A stretch of 20,399 nucleotides of DNA from CAYVTD01 sp964454445 (GTDB lineage: Bacteria > Bacteroidota > Ignavibacteria > Kapaibacteriales > UBA2268). Numbering within the stretch: the stretch's first letter is position 1; every line of letters begins with the position of its first letter. The notes under the pieces are model-generated. The model had not been told where the DNA came from. It searched no databases and was given only the letters and a program-made list of their open reading frames with translations. The DNA is taken from the NCBI GenBank assembly GCA_964454445.1, contig CAYVTD010000047.1, positions 1-20,399 on the forward strand. The letters are read 5' to 3'. Of the stretch, positions 14,808-20,399 are shown one piece after another. Both the position numbers and the translations under genes were made by a program.

Positions 14808-17363
14808 ATGAAACCCATAAGGAACTTTATTGTAACGGCACAATTACCCGAGCGGCTCGAAAAGCTCAAGGAATTAGCATATAATTATTGGTGGTGCTGG
14901 AATTCTACTGCCAAAGAACTGTTTTTGCGTATAGATAGAAAGATATGGGAGGAGGTTGATCATAATCCAATTCAGTTACTCAATAGAATGTCTCAAGAGC
15001 AATTGCACGAACTATCAGAAAAAACAGATTTTACTTCTTTTTTAGATTACATTCATAGCAATTTTCGCAAATATATGGAAGGCGAAACCTGGTACGACAA
15101 AATATCAAGTTCTAAAGACAACGTAATTGCCTATTTCAGTATGGAATATGGCATAAACGAGAGTTTCCCGAATTATTCAGGTGGCTTGGGAGTGCTTTCT
15201 GGCGACCATCTTAAAAGCGCTTCTGATTTAGGATTACCATTGATTGGCATTGGTCTGCTCTATCAAATGGGTTATTTCCGCCAAACTCTAACCCAAAGCG
15301 GTTGGCAAAACGAGCGTTATATCTTCAACGATTTCAACACGATGCCCTTAACATTATTGCGGCGAAAGAATGGAGATCCTTATCTTATCGATGTGGACTT
15401 ACCACGTGGCAAAGCTTATGCTCAGATCTGGTTGTTACAAATTGGAAGAGTTCCATTATACCTTATTGATACAAATATAAGTCAGAATAGTGATACAGAA
15501 TACCGCGACATTACCGACCAACTCTATGGAGGCACACGCGATACAAGGATCATGCAAGAGATTTTTCTTGGTATTGGTGGGGTTAAGCTAATGAAGATGC
15601 TTGACATCAATCCTTCAGTCTTCCATATAAACGAAGGGCATGCCGCTTTTGCATTGATGGAACGTTCACGAAATTATATGGAAAAATATGGTATCGATTT
15701 TGTTTCTGCCAAGCAAATCACCAAGGCATCTTCTGTATTTACTACCCACACACCTGTCCCAGCCGGCAATGAAGTGTTTAGCACGGGCAGAATGGATGGC
15801 TATTTCACAAACTATTATCAATCTCTTGGCATAAGCCGCGAGGAATTTTACGCTTTGGGACAGGAAAGAGGATTTGACAATAATGCCGGTTTTTCACTAA
15901 CTATTCTTGGATTGAAACTTACTTCTTACCATAATGGAGTCAGTAAATTGCACGGTGCCGTAGCCCGCAAAATGTGGCAAAACATTTGGAAATGCTTCCC
16001 GGAAGACGAAGTGCCTATTGGTGCAGTTACTAATGGTATTCATACCGAAACTTGGGTTGCTCGCGAGCTTTCTGAGCTATACGACCGCTATCTCGGCCCT
16101 GCTTGGCGAACTGAAACCGATAATCCAAGAGTTTGGGATGGCATTGATAACATTCCCAACGAAGAACTATGGCGCGAAAAACAAAGAAGAAGAGTGCGGC
16201 TCGTGCTTTTTGCAAGGGAGCATCTCAAGAAAAACCGAATGAATCTGCTAATGCCCGAGCAAATAAACAAAATTAATGAATTTTTAGACCCAGATGCCCT
16301 TACCATTGGCTTTGCCCGCCGTTTTGCCACATACAAAAGAGCTTTACTGCTTTTTTCTGATATGCAACGCCTGCAAAAAGTTCTAACAGAACCAGAGAAG
16401 CCCGTTCAGGTTGTAATTGCTGGCAAGGCACATCCTCACGACACTCAAGGGAAAGAAGTTATTCAGGCAATCATCCACAAGGTGCGGGAATATGACCTTG
16501 AAAAACATGTTGTATTCCTCGAAGATTATGATATGATCATTGCCCGTTTTATGCTCAAAGGTTGCGATGTCTGGCTGAATAATCCAATTCGACCGCTCGA
16601 GGCAAGCGGTACCAGCGGTATGAAAGCCGGTTTGAACGGAACGCTCAATTTTAGTATTCTCGATGGATGGTGGGACGAGGCATATAATGGATTCAATGGA
16701 TTTGCCATTGGACATGGTGAAGAATACACCAACCAACAAGACCAAGATTTGATTGAGGCTAGCTCTCTTTATGATGTCCTCGAGCAACTTGTTGTGCCAA
16801 TTTTTTACAGTAGAGCCGGCTCAAACAAAGTACCAGATAAATGGATTTCCTATATGAAAAACTCCATCAAATCCGTTGCTTGCGAGTATTCCACGAATAG
16901 AATGGTCAAAGATTATGCACGCCAATATTATTTCCCTGCAGTTGATTATTACAAATTAATGATTAAAGACGACGCCTCGAATGCCGTAATGCTTAACAAA
17001 TGGAAGCAGAAAATTCGGAACGAATGGGCTTACGTTCAGATTGTCGAAGCAGATTTAAAGAAAAATGGCGAGCCTCACGTGGGCAAACCAGTTCTTGTAA
17101 AAGCTACTATTGCTTTAGGCAATCTCAAACCAGAAGATGTCATCGTCCAGGTTTATTATGGCACTGTCGATTCTCGCAATGAATTGATAAATACAAAAAG
17201 CGAAGAACTAATTCTACAAAACTCAGATGGTAATCTGCATTTTTACGAAGGAGCTTATAAATGTCCAGACAACGGCAATCAAGGCTTCACTGTAAGAGTG
17301 CTGCCTAAGCATCATTTATTAGTCAATTCGGCTGAGTTATATCTTTGCGCCTGGGCGGAATAA
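14808..17363 (+). CDS. glgP: Alpha-glucan phosphorylase (GT35, DUF3417-containing type)
   Basis: This 851-residue PLP enzyme releases glucose 1-phosphate from the non-reducing ends of glycogen or maltodextrin. The N-terminal 100 residues (ERLEKLKELAYNYWWCWN and on) match the DUF3417 segment that precedes the catalytic part in the bacterial and archaeal alpha-glucan phosphorylase group. Further clear blocks are YFSMEYGINESFPNYSGGLG, then HINEGHAAFALMER, TTHTPVPAGNE, GAVTNGIHTETW and FARRFATYKRA. The PLP-binding lysine should be K606 in EASGTSGMKAGLNG, followed by GWWDEAYNGFNGFAIG. The length is typical of this group, which differs from the classical E. coli-type GlgP. The C-terminal 130 residues form a beta-rich extension (from about DLKKNGEPHVGKPVLVKA). 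It stands alone, flanked by genes on the opposite strand, and has its own strong ribosome binding site. Preference for glycogen or shorter dextrins is unknown. Confidence 0.95.
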   Translation: MKPIRNFIVTAQLPERLEKLKELAYNYWWCWNSTAKELFLRIDRKIWEEVDHNPIQLLNRMSQEQLHELSEKTDFTSFLDYIHSNFRKYMEGETWYDKISSSKDNVIAYFSMEYGINESFPNYSGGLGVLSGDHLKSASDLGLPLIGIGLLYQMGYFRQTLTQSGWQNERYIFNDFNTMPLTLLRRKNGDPYLIDVDLPRGKAYAQIWLLQIGRVPLYLIDTNISQNSDTEYRDITDQLYGGTRDTRIMQEIFLGIGGVKLMKMLDINPSVFHINEGHAAFALMERSRNYMEKYGIDFVSAKQITKASSVFTTHTPVPAGNEVFSTGRMDGYFTNYYQSLGISREEFYALGQERGFDNNAGFSLTILGLKLTSYHNGVSKLHGAVARKMWQNIWKCFPEDEVPIGAVTNGIHTETWVARELSELYDRYLGPAWRTETDNPRVWDGIDNIPNEELWREKQRRRVRLVLFAREHLKKNRMNLLMPEQINKINEFLDPDALTIGFARRFATYKRALLLFSDMQRLQKVLTEPEKPVQVVIAGKAHPHDTQGKEVIQAIIHKVREYDLEKHVVFLEDYDMIIARFMLKGCDVWLNNPIRPLEASGTSGMKAGLNGTLNFSILDGWWDEAYNGFNGFAIGHGEEYTNQQDQDLIEASSLYDVLEQLVVPIFYSRAGSNKVPDKWISYMKNSIKSVACEYSTNRMVKDYARQYYFPAVDYYKLMIKDDASNAVMLNKWKQKIRNEWAYVQIVEADLKKNGEPHVGKPVLVKATIALGNLKPEDVIVQVYYGTVDSRNELINTKSEELILQNSDGNLHFYEGAYKCPDNGNQGFTVRVLPKHHLLVNSAELYLCAWAE

Positions 17364-17431
17364 TAACTACTTTTGCTTGCGACATCATCTTGTATTAGGA
17401 AGTTAAGAAATAAAAGCGAATCAAAAAATGT

Positions 17432-17465
17432 ATTGAATAACAATTGGATAGAGTTATGATTCAAT
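17432..17465 (-). terminator. Weak hairpin with following T-run, possible terminator of the metK-ahcY operon
   Basis: ATTGAAT (17432-17438) pairs with ATTCAAT (17459-17465), and AAC with GTT inside after a small bulge. On the minus strand the hairpin is followed by ACATTTTTTG, as expected for an intrinsic terminator, and it lies just after the ahcY stop. The AT-rich stem is weak, so confidence is low. Confidence 0.3.
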
Positions 17466-17471
17466 CAGATA

Positions 17472-18791
17472 TTAAGTACCAGCATTGTAATCTTGAATAT
17501 ATGCAAGTTGCTCCTCTGTTAAAGTATCGATTTCGATTCCCATCATCTCGAGTTTTGTCTTGGCAATGAATTGATCTTGCTCTTCGGGTAGCTCAAGTAC
17601 ATTGTTAGGCAGTTTCTCGCCTTTCTTGTGACTATCGACAAGTCGCAAATGGGACATAAACTGATTAGCAAAAGACATATCCATCACCTCAGAGGGATGC
17701 CCTTCGGCGGCAGCGAGATTGACCAACCTGCCTTGTGCTAATAGAAACACTCTCTTTCCGTTCTTTAGAGTGTATTCTTCACAATTTGGTCTTATAGTTC
17801 TTTTACTAACCGAGACAGCATCGAGTTCAGGAATTTTAATTTCAGCATCATAATGCCCTGTGTTGCAGATAATTGCTCCGTCACGCATTGATTCGAAGTG
17901 CCTTTGCCTGATAACATCGCAAACGCCTGTAGCAGTAACAAAAATATCGCCAATTTTAGCTGCATCGTCCATTTTCATCACTTCGTGTCCTTCTAAGGTC
18001 CCTTTCAAAGCAGCCGTGGGCTTGACTTCAGTGATAATTGTGTTTGCACCCATACCTTTAGCTCTCTTTGCCACACCAGAGCCGCAATGCCCATGCCCGG
18101 CAACTACAAAGTTTTTACCAGCAAGCAGCACAGAAGTAGCTCTTAATATGCCATCAAGAGTTGATTGTCCAGTGCCATACACATTATCGAAATCCCATTT
18201 GGTTTCAGCATCATTAACAGCATAAACTGGATAGTACAATTTATTCTCTTTTGCTCTGGCGCGTAATCTTTGGATACCGGTAGTGGTTTCTTCAGTGCCG
18301 CCTATAACGAAGTTTTGTGCCATATCGATATGTTTTTCGTGAACAGTGTTGATAAGGTCGCAACCGTCGTCGAGAGTTAGATGTGGTGGGTTGTCGATAG
18401 TTCTTTCAATACACCAATAGAAATCTGGGCCATTGTCGTACCAGGCGAAAATAGAGATACCCTCGTCGGCAAGGGCGGCAGCAACAGCATCATTGGTAGA
18501 AAGTGGATTGCAGCCAGACCAGGATACCTCAGCACCGGCAGCTTGGAAAGTGCGCACTAGCACTGCTGTTTCTTTTGTTACGTGAAGACAACCAGAAATC
18601 TTGTAGCCTTTAAATGGCTTAGTTTCTGAATACATTTCCCGGAGGCGCATCATAACAGGCATTCTGGATTCTGCCCAATCGATTAGGTTTCTGCCTTCTG
18701 CAGCAAGTTTTATATTTTTAACACAGTAAACTCCCGGCTTCTCATCAAAATCTCCTTTAGATGCCTTTGTTGGAAACATGTTGGTAGTCAT
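17472..18791 (-). CDS. ahcY: Adenosylhomocysteinase
   Basis: This enzyme reversibly splits S-adenosylhomocysteine into adenosine and homocysteine using bound NAD, clearing the product inhibitor of methyltransferases. The 439-residue sequence retains the expected active-site positions: H70 in GCLHVTKETAVL, the DDG at 141-143, E168 in GGTEETTTG, and K198 and D202 in NDAETKWDFDN. The NAD loop reads GHGHCGSG at 232-239, close to the GYGWCGRG form of archaeal and Thermotoga-type enzymes and unlike GYGDVGKG of the eukaryotic type. The NTGHYDAEI segment carries the adenosine-contacting His, and the C-terminus ends in LTEEQLAYIQDYNAGT. AGGA sits about seven bases before the chosen ATG on the minus strand. 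The gene lies 61 bases downstream of metK, so the two probably form one transcript of the methyl cycle. Confidence 0.97.
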   Translation of the reverse strand: MTTNMFPTKASKGDFDEKPGVYCVKNIKLAAEGRNLIDWAESRMPVMMRLREMYSETKPFKGYKISGCLHVTKETAVLVRTFQAAGAEVSWSGCNPLSTNDAVAAALADEGISIFAWYDNGPDFYWCIERTIDNPPHLTLDDGCDLINTVHEKHIDMAQNFVIGGTEETTTGIQRLRARAKENKLYYPVYAVNDAETKWDFDNVYGTGQSTLDGILRATSVLLAGKNFVVAGHGHCGSGVAKRAKGMGANTIITEVKPTAALKGTLEGHEVMKMDDAAKIGDIFVTATGVCDVIRQRHFESMRDGAIICNTGHYDAEIKIPELDAVSVSKRTIRPNCEEYTLKNGKRVFLLAQGRLVNLAAAEGHPSEVMDMSFANQFMSHLRLVDSHKKGEKLPNNVLELPEEQDQFIAKTKLEMMGIEIDTLTEEQLAYIQDYNAGT

Positions 18792-18852
18792 TATTAATCC
18801 TTATAATTTATTTATGATAAAAATTTGTCAAAATAAGCAATGTTGATAATAA

Positions 18853-19995
18853 TTATGCAAAATCTTTGAATTTATCAACAAGGTTCAGTTCTTCCCAAGT
18901 AAAACCATCTCTACCGAAATGTCCATAAGCTGCAGTTTTGCGAAAAATAGGCTTCCGGAGATCTAATCTCTCGATAATACCAGCTGGAGAGAAGTCAAAT
19001 TGTTTCATTATGAAATCGGCAATCTCCCTGTCTTTAGCTCTTGATTTATTATGGGTATCCACATATATGGAAACAGGATCAGCCACGCCAATAGCATAAG
19101 AAAGCTGTATCGTACATTCGTTAGCAACACCGGCAGCAACAATGTTTTTCGCAAGGTGGCGGGCAGCATAAGCAGCCGAGCGGTCAACTTTAGTGGCATC
19201 TTTGCCGGAAAAAGCCCCGCCACCGTGAGGAGCCCTCCCACCATAAGTATCGACGATGATTTTCCTGCCTGTCAGACCAGTATCACCGTGAGGACCTCCG
19301 ATAACGAAAATCCCAGTGGGATTGATATGATATTTTGTGTTGTCGTCTAAATATTCTTTAGGAATAACCTGCTTTATAACATTTTCAATAACATCTTCTC
19401 TTATATTTGCTTGCTTGACACCCGGGTCATGCTGGGTGGAAATAACAACAGTATCAATTCTCACAATTTCACCATTGTCGGCATATTCAACAGTAACTTG
19501 CGATTTCGCATCTGGTCTAAGATATTTCATAATCTTGCCTTCGCGACGGATTTCAGCAAGTTTTTTCACCAATTTATGAGAATACATAATTGGAGCGGGC
19601 ATCAACTCTTTAGTTTCAGTGCAGGCATATCCAAACATCATTCCTTGATCGCCGGCACCGCCTGTTTTCACTCCGGCATCGATATCGACAGATTGATGGT
19701 TGATTACATTGACCACACTGCAAGAATGATAATCGAATCGATAGCCGGTATCAGTATAGCCAATATCACGAATGACACCGCGGACGAGATCCTGCAAATC
19801 AATATATGTTTGGGTAGTGATTTCGCCACCAACTAAAATAAGCCCAGTTGTAGCATAACATTCGCAAGCAACACGACTCATTGGGTCGTCGGTTAACATA
19901 GCATCGAGAACCGTATCGGAAACCTGATCACAGATTTTATCAGGATGACCTTCGGATACCGATTCCGAAGTAAATAAATATGTTTTCTCGCTCAT
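18853..19995 (-). CDS. metK: S-adenosylmethionine synthetase
   Basis: MetK makes S-adenosylmethionine from methionine and ATP in the cytoplasm. From ATG 19995 the protein has 380 residues and begins SEKTYLFTSESVSEGHPDK, the usual family start; HPDK is at 17-20. The ATP motif GAGDQG is at 113-118 and the phosphate-binding loop is the GGGAFSGKD segment. The frame remains open upstream to 20022, but those nine residues (including MFYRYR) are not a family feature, so the inner start is preferred. Another ATG at 20004 is also possible, and no Shine-Dalgarno sequence decides between them. The gene heads the metK-ahcY pair. The AT-rich leader shows no structure that I recognise as a SAM or SAH riboswitch. 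It is divergent from secG. Confidence 0.97.
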   Translation of the reverse strand: MSEKTYLFTSESVSEGHPDKICDQVSDTVLDAMLTDDPMSRVACECYATTGLILVGGEITTQTYIDLQDLVRGVIRDIGYTDTGYRFDYHSCSVVNVINHQSVDIDAGVKTGGAGDQGMMFGYACTETKELMPAPIMYSHKLVKKLAEIRREGKIMKYLRPDAKSQVTVEYADNGEIVRIDTVVISTQHDPGVKQANIREDVIENVIKQVIPKEYLDDNTKYHINPTGIFVIGGPHGDTGLTGRKIIVDTYGGRAPHGGGAFSGKDATKVDRSAAYAARHLAKNIVAAGVANECTIQLSYAIGVADPVSIYVDTHNKSRAKDREIADFIMKQFDFSPAGIIERLDLRKPIFRKTAAYGHFGRDGFTWEELNLVDKFKDFA

Positions 19996-20198
19996 AATTA
20001 TCATTCTATATCTGTAAAACAATTATCAATTTTGTAAAATATGAAATAGCAAATTAATAAATTATTAGCAATTAATAAAACAAATAACATCGTTTTTTCA
20101 TCATTGTAAAAATTTTCTTTTGATATTAAAATATTTAATATTAAATTTGTAATTCTTGAAAAAGTAAATTATTTTTTATATCATATTGGATTTTAAAA
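19996..20198. other. AT-rich divergent intergenic region between metK and secG
   Basis: About 200 bases of very AT-rich sequence separate the divergent starts and should contain both promoters. I find no convincing -35/-10 pair, no G+C-rich stems and no pseudoknot of the SAM riboswitch types. Short palindromic AATATT runs near 20130-20150 are expected by chance at this base composition. Confidence 0.4.
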
Positions 20199-20399
20199 AT
20201 GTTTTATGTAGTATTGTCGATAATATTGATATTAGCTTCAATTTTGCTGATGGCAGTAATATTGTTGCAACCGGGCAAAGGCGATTTATCATCGAGTTTT
20301 GGTGTGCTAAGCGGGCAGTTCGGCACTATTTTTAGCATGAGAAGTACAGTGGATTTCCTGACGAATTTTACAATTTACCTGGCATTGGTCATATTATTT
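20199..20399 (+). CDS. secG: Preprotein translocase subunit SecG (5' part, cut by the window end)
   Basis: The first 67 codons are visible and run off the end of the window. The sequence shows one hydrophobic helix (VVLSIILILASILLMAVILL), the SecG hallmark LLQPGKGDLSSSFG, then FGTIFSMRSTVDFLTNFTIYLALVIL, the start of the second helix. SecG is a small non-essential partner of SecYE that aids protein export through the cytoplasmic membrane. The start ATG has only a weak GGA nine bases upstream. It is divergent from metK and shows no functional link with it. The recognition rests on the QxGKG motif and the FLT-x-T helix, which are diagnostic, although the C-terminal half cannot be checked. Confidence 0.9.
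   Translation, partial: MFYVVLSIILILASILLMAVILLQPGKGDLSSSFGVLSGQFGTIFSMRSTVDFLTNFTIYLALVILF

Noticed and set aside
1..20399. CRISPR arrays, tRNA or rRNA genes, prophage or complete insertion sequences.
   Set aside because: No regularly spaced direct repeats, no cloverleaf or rRNA core sequences, and no transposase, integrase or phage structural genes were found on reading both strands.

Overview
The window is AT-rich bacterial chromosome (mid-30s to about 40 % G+C by eye), densely coded and without large mobile DNA. The gene set suggests a member of the Bacteroidota/Chlorobiota (FCB) lineage, perhaps an Ignavibacteria- or Kapabacteria-like organism: a PD40-type lipoprotein, a FabL-like enoyl-ACP reductase, a DUF3417-type glucan phosphorylase, and a mixture of genes with and without Shine-Dalgarno sequences. 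This placement is an inference from protein style, not from a marker gene comparison.

Region 1 (3-6734, + strand) is a compact signalling cluster followed by a transporter. It encodes a cytidylate-kinase-like/BON-like/receiver fusion, a membrane histidine kinase with a Cache-like sensor, a lone receiver, a small DHp protein with an eroded ATPase domain, a second lone receiver, and a SulP anion transporter. None of the three receivers has a DNA-binding output domain. The cluster therefore looks like a phosphorelay acting through protein-protein contacts, possibly on the adjacent transporter. The transporter carries an unusual insertion of about 130-140 residues. This is the best candidate for an undescribed system in the window.

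Region 2 (7020-11670, + strand) is a tight four-gene operon: a dolichol-phosphate-mannose-synthase-like glycosyltransferase, a PD40-repeat lipoprotein, a large fusion of a GT2 glycosyltransferase with a degenerate phosphoglycosyltransferase-like module, and accA. It connects envelope polysaccharide or glycolipid synthesis with the first step of fatty acid synthesis.

Region 3 (11671-11819) lies between convergent genes. It is a short palindromic element: 14-bp perfect outer arms enclose two head-to-head REP-type hairpins, each preceded by a GTAG or GGAG tetranucleotide.

Region 4 (11820-14569, - strand) holds an acyl-CoA dehydrogenase, an enoyl-ACP-reductase-like SDR and a TsaC/Sua5 tRNA-modification enzyme. 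Region 5 (14808-17363, + strand) is an alpha-glucan phosphorylase with a strong ribosome binding site. Region 6 (17472-19995, - strand) is the methyl-cycle pair metK-ahcY. The window ends inside secG (+ strand, from 20199).
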